The translations under genes were made by a program, and so were the position numbers. The notes beneath the pieces were generated by a model. It made no database searches and was not told where the DNA came from. It saw only the letters and a list, made by a program, of their open reading frames with translations. From contig WSYJ01000027.1 of NCBI GenBank assembly GCA_020186115.1, positions 1 to 64,000 of the forward strand: a stretch of DNA of 64,000 nt, read 5' to 3'. Within the stretch, counting starts at the first letter, position 1. Each line of letters starts with the position of its first letter. This DNA is from Histomonas meleagridis (taxonomy: Eukaryota; Parabasalia; Tritrichomonadida; Dientamoebidae). Shown in pieces: positions 1 through 9,749 of the stretch.

Positions 1-100
1 GTAATGATAAACATGTAAAGTTTGATATGTAAAAGCATTATATACTTAATATATATTATTTTTGTTCAAAGTTTACTATTACGATGATTTTGATTAAAAC

Positions 101-1095
101 TCTTGTATGTCCTCAATGTCCCGGATGTCCTGGATAGTCCTGGGACGTAGAACTCTCTTAAAATTTACCCGCAACACGCAACTGCGCAACAATTTTGCCA
201 ACAACAATAATAATATTGCGTTGTTTTTTGCTAACAATTTCTGTAATAGTACCCCTTTATAAAGGACATGGTCGGACAATAATATATTTATTATTTTTAA
301 TCTGTCAGAATTTACATCTCTAACAGTTATATTTTCAACAGTTATATATTAACAGTTATCTGTCAGAATTTACATCTCTAACAGTTATATTTTCAACAGT
401 TATATATTAACAGTTATCTGTCAGAATTTATATGTCAACAGTTATATTTTCAACAGTTATATTTTGACAGTTATATGTCAACAGTTATATGTCAACAACA
501 TATGTCAACAGTTATATATTAACAGTTATCTGTCAGAATTTACATCTCTAACAGTTATATTTTCAACAGTTATATATTAACAGTTATCTGTCAGAATTTA
601 TATGTCAACAGTTATATTTTCAACAGTTATATGTCAACAGTTATATTTTCAACAGTTATATTTTCAACAGTTATATTTTCAACAGTTATATTTTCAACAG
701 TTATATGTCAACAACATATGTCAACAGTTATATATTAACAGTTATCTGTCAGAATTTACATCTCTAACAGTTATATTTTCAACAGTTATATATTAACAGT
801 TATCTGTCAGAATTTATATGTCAACAGTTATATTTTCAACAGTTATATTTTAACAGTTATATGTCAACAACATATGTCAACAACATATGTCAACAGTTTA
901 TATTTCTAACGATAATATATATATTATTATGTCTGTCTACGTCCCTTATAAAGGGGTATAATTATAGAAATTTTTAAAAAAGCATATTACAACATCATTG
1001 TTGCGTAATTGCGTAAATTGTCGTGTTGCGGGTAATTTTTATATCAATGTCACCGTCTCAGAACTATCCAGGACATCGTGGACATACTATAAAAT
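101..1095. repeat. Foldback-type repeat: inverted arms around a minisatellite
   Basis: Two arms, about 101-295 and 905-1095, are imperfect inverted copies. Shared blocks include GATGTCCTGGATAGT, TTACCCGCAACACG, and CCCTTTATAA followed by a run of AT. The loop (about 300-900) is a tandem repeat built on TCAACAGTTATATTT and TCTGTCAGAATTTA units, so open frames in it are repeat artefacts. The arms differ by many substitutions and small indels, so the structure is old. It could be a foldback transposon or a long hairpin; no coding potential is seen. The repeat structure is certain, its mobility is inferred. Confidence 0.8.
300..905. repeat. Minisatellite of AACAGTTATATTTTC-like units
   Basis: Units of roughly 11-15 bases (AACAGTTATATTTTC, AACAGTTATATGTC, AACAGTTATATATT) alternate with a longer CTGTCAGAATTTACATCTCT unit in a higher-order order that itself repeats about every 60-190 bases. 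It sits exactly between the two inverted arms. No gene is supported here. Confidence 0.9.
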
Positions 1096-1227
1096 CAACT
1101 ATTTTCATCGTATTTTTTGAAAACATCTAAAAACACATATTTTATATAATCACATGTTAGGACATATAACTGTTTGGATATTTTATATTAAAGAACTTTT
1201 TTTTCAATAATTAAACTGGCCCATGGC

Positions 1228-1292
1228 CACACACCGGGGCGAAGCGGAGTGCAGGGTGAAACGAAGTGGAGTCCCTGCTGTGTGTGTGTATG
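1228..1292. repeat. GC-rich transposon-end-like segment
   Basis: A GC-rich island in AT-rich DNA runs from ACACACC to GTGTGTGTGTATG and holds two related blocks, GCGAAGCGGAGTGCAGGG and ACGAAGTGGAGTCCCTG. The terminal GT run and the GAAGC motifs resemble the outer end of the Maverick-type terminal repeat at 1541-1666, so it may be the end of a diverged relative. The ATG frame across it is not convincing as a gene. Confidence 0.4.
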
Positions 1293-1540
1293 TCACATAT
1301 GAATTCGTCTACACAACGGGATACCCTGTTTTGCAGCCTGTTTGTAGACCTTTCAATTTTGGGTATTTAATTTTGTCTTCGGGGTACTTTGTTTCGCACG
1401 CGCCACTTTTTTGATACTTTGTTCTGAGATCGAGAGATTTACTATTGCATTAGAAATAATCGGTTCTGTAGACGGTTCGTAAACTTATCAATTCCGGATA
1501 TTTTGTTATGCTAATTTTATAAATACAATTGCAACGAGAT

Positions 1541-1666
1541 GTACCATTTGTAAAGTATTAATTCTTTATTAAATGTATCCTATTCAACGGATATCTTATA
1601 ACGATAACATCGAGGGGCACTGAGGCGAAGCAGTAAGAGGGGCCTGTAGATGTTCTGTGTGTGTGT
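1541..1666 (+). repeat. Maverick-type terminal inverted repeat, copy A (outer end at 1666)
   Basis: The sequence matches the terminal repeats near 29951, 51517, 52487 and 62215: TACCATTTGTAAAGTATTAATTC, then the TATCC..AACGGATATCTTATAACGATAACATCGA core, then GGCCTGTAGATGTTCTGTGTGTGTG. The outer GT-rich end is at 1666, so the element it belonged to lay to the left. Only the outer ~125 bases are recognisable and the inner part is diverged. The end abuts an ATPase relic starting at about 1672, which suggests insertion into an older copy. Confidence 0.75.
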
Positions 1667-1671
1667 CTATG

Positions 1672-2249
1672 AGGATATGATTACCAGTTATACTTCATTA
1701 AATTTGATGATATATACTTCAATAATTTATTATTGTCATTACTATTATTAATATGGTGTTTATTCAATATTCTTGTTAACTCTTCATTTATTTCTTTAAA
1801 ATTACTTATTAATATACTTAAATATATTGTTATATTTTGAAACACGTCTCATATATTTATTTAAATGATCTGATATATATGTATCTTTTATAGCTACAAG
1901 TTTACTTTTTTTAAATTAATATTTTAAAATTATTTACTGTTTCATCAAATTTATTACTGGTAGAACATATACCAATTAATTCAAAAAATTGTCCATTAAA
2001 TAAAACTTCTTGATATGCAGATTATTTTATATAAGTATATGATTTACCTGATCCCATAGGAGATATAAAAGCACATATACCATTTTGAGCTAAAGGGTAT
2101 TTATGATGAATAGGTTTAATTAAAACATTATTTGATATATCCTTGTCTAATTCACTTATTTTATTAATATTTTCATCAATCTTCTTAAATTTACTATCTA
2201 TATTTTTAATAAATACTTTTAAATAAAAATAAAATATGAAACATTATAA
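1672..2249 (-). pseudogene. Maverick packaging ATPase (A32/FtsK-like) relic
   Basis: Reading leftwards from about 2220, a continuous frame leads into a Walker A motif, ISPMGSGKS, at about 2043-2070, followed by YTYIK and then an in-frame TAA. Beyond this, EVLFNGQFFELIGICST and later LNKYMRRVSKY remain readable with further stops and frameshifts. An SPMGSGKS P-loop with this spacing is typical of the genome-packaging ATPase of Maverick/Polinton and related viruses, which is also expected beside an integrase and virion genes as found here. The start overlaps the stop of the upstream gene (TAATG at about 2247-2251). The left end is cut by terminal repeat A. It is not functional. Confidence 0.7.
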
Positions 2250-2978
2250 TATATTTTTATTCTTATCTGACATACCATTATTACTTATAGTCATATACAT
2301 TGGATTTAATAAATGTATATCATGTAAGTTAGCTATACTAATGTTAATTCTAAATGAGATAAATCATTTATATTCATTTCTACTATAAAATCTGCATTAT
2401 TTACTATTATAGGATAATTATCACTAAAGCTATTATTTACTCTTAATATTAGTTTTGATATATTGAGATTATTATTTGAATTTATATAACTACTTTTTCC
2501 TAAGTTTGATATTATATAATATCGGTGTTAAAAGATAATTTTCTGCTGAAATTTTATATTTATTATTTTCATTATAACTAGCAGGTAATGGTAGTATTTG
2601 ATCATATAAACCTGATAATTGTAATATATTATAACTACAACTATTAATAATAATAAATTGATTATCACTGGTAAATATCAGTTTTTCACATTCATCTATT
2701 TCAAAAGTAATTTCTGTTTCAATTATTAATTCATTTTATAATATTATAAATGATTCACTATTATTATTATTAGTATATTGCTTATTAAAAGTATATATTT
2801 TATTATTAATTTGTATATAATCATTTTTTTCAATGACAACTATAAAACATTTAGAAGTTAATGATGTTATTATCATTTTAGATTTTCTAGTAGGTGGACC
2901 AGGGAGATTTACATCAATTCTATTATAATGTTCATAATCATATGATGATATAGTATAATCAATTACATCGTTTAGCAT
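2249..2978 (-). pseudogene. Putative Maverick virion protein relic
   Basis: The frame starts at an ATG at 2978 (MLNDVIDY) and runs 80 codons to an in-frame TAA at 2736. It then continues in the same frame (IIETEITFEIDECEKL; SGLYDQILPLPASY) and, after frameshifts, to NGMSDKNKNIL and a stop at about 2249. The reconstructed length is about 240 residues, rich in Ile, Asn and Thr as expected for a beta-structured protein. Position next to the packaging ATPase suggests a minor capsid (penton-type) role. I cannot see a diagnostic motif, so the product is inferred from context. Confidence 0.4.
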
Positions 2979-3057
2979 TCTATATAATGTTAAAATATAC
3001 TATCTTTGATTTTTTTTAAATAAAATTCATGAATTTTATTTTTTTTTTTTATTTTTA

Positions 3058-3452
3058 ATGAATATAATGCCAAAGAGATTAGATATTAAAACAATTCAAA
3101 ATCTATATAATAAATATGGATATACTCTACCAGATAATTTTGAACATATAAATACTACTATCAAATATAAAGTATTTGATGAAAGAAATAATGAGTATAC
3201 TAAATTATCCTATAATCAGCTACAATATAAAATCAAGATAAATTTATCAGAATATGATTAATTTGATGATTATTATGATATCGCTTCATCAGATGAAGAA
3301 TTTGCAGAGAAACCTGTTGGAAAAAATAAATCTATTAATAATATTACCAAAGATTCAATGAATAAATTATTATTACAGAAAGATTTTACTTATTATAATG
3401 TTGACAATAATAACTATATATTATATGCTTCAATGTATGCTATTAAACATTT
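3058..3452 (+). pseudogene. Maverick-associated gene of unknown function, in-frame stop
   Basis: The frame begins MPKRLDIKTIQNLYNKYGY and has one in-frame TAA at 3259-3261. It then continues in the same frame through an acidic stretch (ASSDEEFAEKPVGKNK) to about 3450, where sequence homologous to the neighbouring small gene begins on the opposite strand. I do not recognise the family. The opening resembles N-terminal segments of other trichomonad Maverick proteins from memory, which is weak evidence. The 3' end is lost at the junction. Confidence 0.45.
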
Positions 3453-3679
3453 AAATTTGGAATCTGGCATCATATCAACTATTTTATCAATACTTATTTC
3501 TACTTTATCTTACTTTCCTCTAAATTCATTCATAGCACTCGGTATTTTATTAATGATTTCACTTCCTTTTTTAATACAAAGTGATATTTTACCAAAAATT
3601 TTACTACCTTTATCAATCACTTTTCTAACTAGACGACCTCTTCCTTGAATTCCTCCAAATATCTTTCCTAAACCCATTT
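3445..3679 (-). pseudogene. Maverick small Gly/Lys-rich protein relic, copy A
   Basis: It starts at an ATG at 3679 with MGLGKIFGGI, then KVIDKGSKIFGKIS, IKKGSEIINKIP and an in-frame TAA at 3510. Homology to the copy at 31624-31917 continues past the stop to about 3445. Its amphipathic, Lys/Gly/Ile-rich N-terminus recalls membrane-active or minor capsid peptides, but no family is assigned. It lies head-to-head with the integrase, whose ATG is at 3696, an arrangement repeated in the second copy. Confidence 0.6.
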
Positions 3680-3695
3680 TAATAGTAATAAAACT

Positions 3696-4857
3696 ATGGA
3701 TAAAGAATATAATGATATTATATATGAAACACATTTCAAAACCTATTCTTATGTATAACGTCATATTGAGAAAGCTATACCTAATACAAGTAATAAGAAA
3801 ATAAAAGAAGTTATTAAACGTCGTGTAAAAGATAAATTTATTAATAATAAGACTTTGAAAAAATATTATTTAAAGATCTTTTCTAACAGCGCTAATACAT
3901 GGTTTCATGATCTTTATGGAAATACTCAAGGAAAAGACCCACGTTATCGGCATATCTTAATAGAAACTAATAATAGATACGCTGTTGCATATCCTTTACA
4001 AAATAAGACTGCTAAAGAGATTAATGTTTCATTAAAACAATTTATCAATAAATATCATCCTATTAAATTAATATCTGATGAAGAATTTGGTTTTGTAGGA
4101 AAAAAATAATATGAAATTATTAAATGATAATAATGTTAATGTCCATATCATTACTGATAAAAACCATAATAGTTTAGGTAGAATAAATAGATTTATGAGA
4201 ACTTTACGTGATATGAATACTCCTACTGAAAGAGTAAACATGAATCTTTTGATGATAAGTATACTTATATAACATATAAAAGAATGAATAAATTTATCAA
4301 TATTTATAACAATAGTTATCATACTTCTATATAATTGACTCCGAAAGAAATGTTTGAAAATCCTAAATTAGAAAATAAATATATATTCCAAATCATTAAA
4401 AGCTAAAGAAGTACAGATGAAAATTAAAAGATTTAATACTTCCAATAGGTTCTTTTGTTAGATATATATTATCACGAGATGATATATTTAATAAAAAAGA
4501 TATCGTATTAGTAGAGAAGCATTAAAAATCGATTCACGTAGAGGACATATGCATACACTAATTGCTAGAAATGGTAATGTAATAATTAAATATCAATTTC
4601 AATTAATTTTCGTGAGATCATCTCTTCCTGATTATATTATATGGGCTTCTGCTATTCCAGGAAAATGGAATGGAGTTATAACTAAGATATTAGATTTCGA
4701 TAAAACCAGAAACCGTTATAAAGTTCTTTTTAAAGTTCCTTCAGGAGAACCTTTTATTGATTACATTCCTTTATCATACTTAAGGGCAAATCGACCTGGA
4801 GAAATGAGTAATCTTGAAAAAAATATTTTGGTGATAAATAGATTTGATTATAATTAG
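3696..4857 (+). pseudogene. Maverick retroviral-type integrase relic, copy A
   Basis: It starts at ATG 3696 (MDKEYNDI). The integrase core follows: ETNNRYAVAYPLQNK around 3960-4015, then LISDEEFGFVG at 4065-4095 carrying the second acidic position, then KNHNSLGRINRFMRTLRDMN after a stop at 4107. The C-terminal part (4549-4857) contains NRYKVLFKVPSGE and SYLRANRPGEMSN, a chromodomain-like tail usual for these enzymes. At least four stops or frameshifts disable it. A close copy lies at 30466-31604. Identity as an rve-type integrase is well supported; activity is excluded. Confidence 0.85.
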
Positions 4858-4914
4858 TTGTTTGATAATTAATTATTTGATGATTCGTTGTTTGATAATT
4901 GGTTGTTTGATAAA

Positions 4915-4962
4915 TTGACTCTATTGTAATGACTTCTTTATTATACTTACTTCTTTATAATG
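4915..4962. repeat. Remnant of Maverick subterminal repeat tract
   Basis: TAATGACTTCTTTATTATACTTACTTCTTTATAATGACT is the same ATAATAAAGAAGTA-type tract (reverse sense) that lies just inside the terminal repeats at 30.3, 51.15 and 62.6 kb. It marks where a terminal repeat probably stood between the integrase and the next fragment. Confidence 0.55.
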
Positions 4963-5660
4963 ACTTTGATTGATGAAGACGGAAGAGAGCAATATTTACA
5001 TGCAAATAAAAATACAGTCAACTTTTTACGTGCAGGATTGAATAATGATGGAATAATTGGATATACGAATGATGTAGTATTTGAACATATGTCATTTATT
5101 ATAACCATTAATATTGAATTTAAATATTTCAATAAAGGAAAGAGAATAAATTCAGGGTATATTCCGTACATCAACAAATCAGATATTGATTATAGAAGAT
5201 TTGGAGTGTTCACAGATATTGATGATAGTAATATAAATGAAACATGTTTAATACAAGCATTTGAGAAGTATTGAAAGATGATGAATTAAAAATACTGAAG
5301 ATTTTTATTCATACGCGAACTGTTCCAAGAAGTGAGTTAAAAAGAATTTCTGATTTATTGAAAATAAAAATTGAAGTCAAAATATTTTATCCGGAAACTA
5401 AATATACACGTGTAAAGGAGAAAATTACAACAGAGAAATTGAATTAATAATTATAGAAGATCATTATATGTGAAATTCTAAAGTTGATATATCGGAATGC
5501 TATATAAATGATTACGATAAAATAAATTCTGATTAAATATTCAAAAATCATAACAGAAAAATGATGTTATTGAAATTTGATGATAAAAGATATATATTTT
5601 CTGAAAAATCACTTGGAATCAGAAGTCTAATATATTTAATGATACAACATAAACTTTTAG
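4960..5660 (+). pseudogene. Maverick gene fragment, possibly N-terminus of DNA polymerase B
   Basis: The frame starts MTLIDEDGREQYLHANK and runs to DSNINETCLIQAFEKY, stop at 5274. A frameshift then gives VPRSELKRISDLLKIKIEV and, later, RYIFSEKSLGIRSLIYLM and HKLLVPIKYVS near 5590-5670. The N-x-x-CLIxAF block followed by an R-x-x-P-x-x-x-L-x-x-I block resembles the N-terminal region of protein-primed type B polymerases of trichomonad Mavericks, as I remember them. No exonuclease or polymerase motifs are present, so the assignment is tentative. It ends where the glycosyltransferase gene begins. Confidence 0.4.
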
Positions 5661-5672
5661 TACCAATAAAAT

Positions 5673-6724
5673 ATGTCAGTTCCAAATTCTGTGTGGGGTT
5701 CTTCCATTTTATATAGTTTACAACGGTTATTGTTTATTGAAAAAACCGTTGTTCCAACCAAATCGAATTGTCACAGCAATTTTTGTGTTCAAACTCTATT
5801 TATAGATCAACAATTCTTTCGTATACTGTTACATTTGGTCTCTTTTTTGTTGGGTTTCTTTTTAGTTATTCCCAGAATTCTCAAATAAATATTGAATTTC
5901 CAATATTGTCAATAATTGGTAAACAATTTTTAACACTTTTCACTATCCCTCCCCCACGCTTTACAGATTATAGTTTAAAACTTCACATGTATGCAATCAA
6001 TTCCTGGACACGTCCTGATGTTCAAGTCGTTGTTTTTTCTGGTGAGTTAAATGGCACAATCAAAAAACTATACTCACCCAATATAATTTTACATGACGAA
6101 CCCCTTAAAACAGGCTATAAAGGGAATCCACTTATTAGAGATTGGTTTGTTCAAGGAGTTAAACTTGCAACAACTGAATATGTTGGCTTTATTAACTCTG
6201 ATATTGTTTTAACTAGTCGTTGGTATAATGTTTCTAAAAATCTTATCAAACAATTCCAACACGATACGTTTCTCCTCATCAATCGAGTTGATATTAACTA
6301 TAGAAACGAATCCCTTTTTGAAATTCCTTATGATAAAGTCGAACAAGAGTTCATGCGCGTAAAACATGGTACTCATTGGGGCGGAGACGTTTTTATTTTT
6401 GCAAAAGAGCAAACTCAATTTAATGTTTCTCGAATTCCTGATTTTGTAATAGGTTATTGTAATTGGGACAATTTTCTTTATGCACACATGGGACAATTAG
6501 ATTATGCAATAAATTATCAAGTAAATCCACCTGTTTTCCATTTGCAACATGGTCGGAATAAATGCAATCCAGAATCTACAAGTCATGATAAAGAAGCTTT
6601 AAAAAGATTTGGATTTACTGATATTAGAGCTAATTTCAAATGGGTAAAATGGAGGCTAGATATTGATAAGGGAATTATTTACAATAGGTATGATAGATCA
6701 AAAACAATTCAAATTCACAAATAA
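5673..6724 (+). pseudogene. Membrane glycosyltransferase-like gene, copy 1 (5' end damaged)
   Basis: The frame encodes a hydrophobic N-terminal segment (TVTFGLFFVGFLFSY), then TLFTIPPPRFTDYSLKLHMY, VVVFSGELNGT and TGYKGNPLIRDWF. A putative metal-binding INSDIVL motif and WGGDVFIF follow. Layout fits a type II membrane nucleotide-sugar transferase (GT-A-like) of the Golgi or ER; the exact family is not identified. It is a close paralogue of 48142-49104, which is complete. Here no in-frame ATG precedes the membrane segment: the frame opens after a stop at 5738 and the first ATG is at 5987, inside the catalytic domain. The 5' end abuts Maverick debris. The stop TAA is followed by AATAAA. Probably a 5'-truncated copy; the catalytic part is intact. 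Confidence 0.7.
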
Positions 6725-7260
6725 AAAAAAATTTGTTTGGCTAGCATAAAGAAAAATAAAATTTAAATCACTTTTATTAGAATTGATGCATTAGTTATCT
6801 TTTCAATAAAGCCTAACAGATTTCCTCAATAATTTTTTGCTATTCTTAAATTTTAATCAGCTTTATTTTTATAAGCAAGTGCTTCTCATTCTATTATTCA
6901 CTTTTTGAATAAAAAGTGTATACAACGATAGGTTTTCAAAGAATTAATAAGTCTACAAAAAATGCCATTTTAACGTTTTCGGGGACAGGTCCAGTGTTAA
7001 TGATGTAAATAATGCGGTTTTCCGATGAATAGGAACAAATCCAGTGGCTCTATTTGTACGCTTGGTGCACATGAATATGTACATCTTAAGCCAAAACACA
7101 AGTTCAAATTAAAATTCGTGGAAATCGAAAAAGTAGAATTAATTTTGTTTACATGCAAATTTAACAATATGGTTTTGAAAATCTATTTTATGTTTCTTGC
7201 TTGATTTTAATAAGCGGTCTCCCTATAACACATGTAATGTGCGTTCTAACACCAACACTG
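6725..7260. other. Intergenic, no gene seen
   Basis: AT-rich sequence between the glycosyltransferase and the REI1-like relic. No frame longer than chance, no repeat of note and no RNA gene were recognised. Confidence 0.6.
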
Positions 7261-7261
7261 A

Positions 7262-7795
7262 AATTTAAAACCAGCAACTAAAATTAAATCTTGTAAAATT
7301 GTTAGCCAAAAAAGCAGAACAAGCAGAAGAAGACGCTAAAAAAGAAGCTGCTGAACACAATCATCAAGTAATAATTGAAGAGGAAGATGATGATGGTGAA
7401 TTTGATGATTCTCAATGTCATAATATTTTGGTTACTAAATGTTTATTTTGTGGCCAGACATTTGAAAACAAATACATTGCTCTTGAACATTTGAGTTTGC
7501 ATGGATTTAGGTTTCCATATCTATAAAAATTTAAAGACAGAAAAAGGTTTATTGAACACCTTGTCGAGAAAGTTATTGTTGATAATTGTTGTGTATGTTG
7601 TTCTTGTCAATACAAGAAACTTTCTTCCATTGCGTGATCACGCAATTTCTTTTGAGGAAGAATTAGCAGATTATTACTCACTGGGAACTTGTGTTTGTGA
7701 GTACAACCACTGCATTGATGAAAATGATGAAATGCGCTTATGTCCGATGAATGAAATAAAATCGCTGTCTTTATCATCGTAACCGTCAATTTTCG
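7262..7795 (+). pseudogene. REI1/ZNF622-like zinc-finger protein relic, copy 1
   Basis: A charged helix (LLAKKAEQAEEDAKKEA) and an acidic run lead into a classic C2H2 finger, CLFCGQTFENKYIALEHLSLH (C-x2-C-x12-H-x3-H). Then come GFRFPYL, a TAA where the other copies encode Glu, and KDRKRF..HLVEK..VDN followed by CCVCCSCQY. In another frame RDHAISFEEELADYY follows. The order finger, HGF-P, D-x-x-x-L, CxxC, H/E-rich tail matches the cytosolic 60S biogenesis factors REI1/ZNF622. Stops and a frameshift make it a relic. It lies tail-to-tail with a Myb relic; the block recurs inverted at 17.2-19.5 kb. Confidence 0.65.
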
Positions 7796-7986
7796 AATAA
7801 TTTGCCACCAGGTTTGAACAATTGGCAAATATAAACGGTACAAATAACATCGCATCGAGTGGAAGTTTATGAGTTTCCTTGACGAGGTGCAGCGCACTGT
7901 GCGCATAAATATCAGTAAAAACTCTTAAAATTTTGTTTTTGGATTTGTTTATTAAATCCAAAGGTAATGAATTACCTTATTCTTCT

Positions 7987-9412
7987 TTAGAAGCGAAACA
8001 GCGACGTCAACAATGAATTGTAGCGATAACGGCACTGTGCGTCCGACGCGTTGCCTATTTCCCGAGCAATTTGCGCCCATTTGTTACCATAGGTACTATG
8101 CAACTTGGCAAGCTTTATGTCATCGTTCAGTGTCCACACCCTGTTTCGTATGCCTGGGTAAAGAACCCTTTGCCATCTTTGTTGGCATTGCGAACAATCT
8201 CTTCCGTTCCTGACAAATGTGGCGATCAGGCTCCATTGTGTACCGTACAAGTAAATGCCGCATAGCAAGCGATTGTCTTCGGCATACTTCCAGTGACGTG
8301 TAACTTGTCGACCTTGAGAGTTACACTTGAAGATGTCGCCTTCAACTGGAAGTGGTGGCTGGTTTCTGCAACTTAAGATCTCGTTGAGGCGACTGAGAGC
8401 TAAGCTGCCCATTGGTAACAAATTGATGTAGTTTATTGCTGCTTCTGTGTTTTCCTGTTGCTGTATGATAGTTGTCAAGCAGCTGCTTATGTAATTTATG
8501 ATTTGATCTGGATATTTGTTACCACCAAGAATGATTTCAAGACAGAAGTTGACGAGATGCGCGTGGTTCGCAGCAGTCATGCTTATTAGATAATGAGGTG
8601 ATGATGGCCATGCAGCCAAGTTTGATACAATTTTCTTAAAGGGTAAAAAAGCTTCCGATAACTTTTTGATAATGTAAAAATAATACCTGTTAAAATTCCA
8701 ACTTTTGTTTGAAATTTGCGGTTGACGTATTTCGTTACAATTTTTTTGTGACCATAAATTCCAGAACATACATTTAAAAATTCTGTGCTTTTTTCTGGAA
8801 AGTGGTCGGTGGAACATCGCTTCCATAAATGTTCACACGACAGAACTATGATCCACTTAGACGGTGGCTTCGCGTGTGTTGGGAAACAAAGGGTGCAGTG
8901 ATGATACAATTGGTAAAGGAAGATGAAATTCGTGTTGATTACAAAATATTTGGATATCAATAAATATGATCAAAAGAACATTTGAATGGTCTTTTGGGTT
9001 CGACAAAGGGTTAGTGTTTGATAAATGGCCAACATCACAACAAAAATTTGAATTTTGAAATATTTCAACCAAGATGAAAATGGATAAAGAATGTTGAAAG
9101 ACAAAGCACCATAAAACCCACAACGATGAAGGAAATATGGAGATTGGAGGGATCCAAGATAATACTTGATATATTGGATCAATTGATATTGTCATAATAT
9201 TGAAAAATGGATTTGTAACATGTAACGACTTGGTTACTTGGTGTAATTGTTGGATATTATTATCAGTTAGAATATCTCTAATAACAGTTAAAATTTTGAT
9301 TGTTATTACAAAATCTGGTTGGTTACACAAGTGAAAAAGAGATGATTAATAGCATCATGAAATAGAATATGATTCATATTTTTGTTCCTCTTCTTTGGAG
9401 AGCATAATTTTT
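7987..9412 (-). pseudogene. R2R3 Myb-like DNA-binding protein relic, copy 1
   Basis: The 3' half (7987-8826) is open and ends in two Myb repeats. R2 has W at HWKYAED, TQWSLIA and QRWQRVLYPGI; R3 has RVWTLNDD, NKWAQIAREIG and the CRYRYNSLL recognition helix. Upstream, a frame containing CNQPDFVITI and LHQVTKSLHVTNPFF (8990-9340) is shared with copy 2 and is presumably the N-terminal domain, now separated by frameshifts. Trichomonad Myb proteins act as nuclear transcription factors, often at initiator-proximal sites. The recognition helix is intact, but the gene as a whole is broken. Confidence 0.8.
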
Positions 9413-9749
9413 AATTCTGATCATTACTCGCATTTGGACGATAAAAAACCACTCAATTTTACGTTGGATATTAATGGACGAATATGTGGTTAGCTCGAAC
9501 AAAAGTAAATTGAAATTGCGCTTCTTATCAAAATGTGGTTTTGCGGTGTTTGAAACTTTTCGTACGGAAATTAACGCTCAAGAGTTTCGCCTTTCTGTAT
9601 TAAAAAAAACAAAAAATCTTCAAGCACCATGGATCATTAATTGAGTTTTGCAAATATGAGAAAATATTAAACCAAATAATCTGATTTTACGTCATTGATT
9701 CGTCTAAACAGTTTTTCGTTTATTTTTTTTTAATAATTTACATATATAA
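9412..9749. other. Flank of the duplicated block, no gene seen
   Basis: The first ~250 bases align to 17170-17460 in inverted orientation; the remainder is AT-rich with no supported gene. Confidence 0.55.

Larger units (their letters stand above)
7240..9660 (+). repeat. Segmental duplication, arm 1 (inverted partner at 17170-19540)
   Basis: The order REI1-like relic, Myb relic, Myb upstream region and flank (to AAAGGCGAA..CTTGAGCG near 9590) is repeated in inverted orientation at 17170-19540. Homology covers coding and non-coding parts, including a conserved CAAAATTTTAAGAGTTTTTACTGAT just past the Myb stop, so DNA was copied as one block. Divergence is substantial with many indels. Confidence 0.8.

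Noticed and set aside
602-796. Open frame in the minisatellite
   Set aside because: Translation is a repeat of the tandem unit with no start context or homology; a repeat artefact.
300-905. CRISPR-like array
   Set aside because: Units are short, adjacent and variable, with no constant repeat/spacer alternation; the genome is eukaryotic.
1672-5660. Alternative genetic code, because several Maverick frames continue through in-frame TAA
   Set aside because: The same genes also carry frameshifts and TGA or TAG stops, and the intact genes (53423-56314, 48142-49104, 35635-36807) end at normal stops. Decay explains it better.
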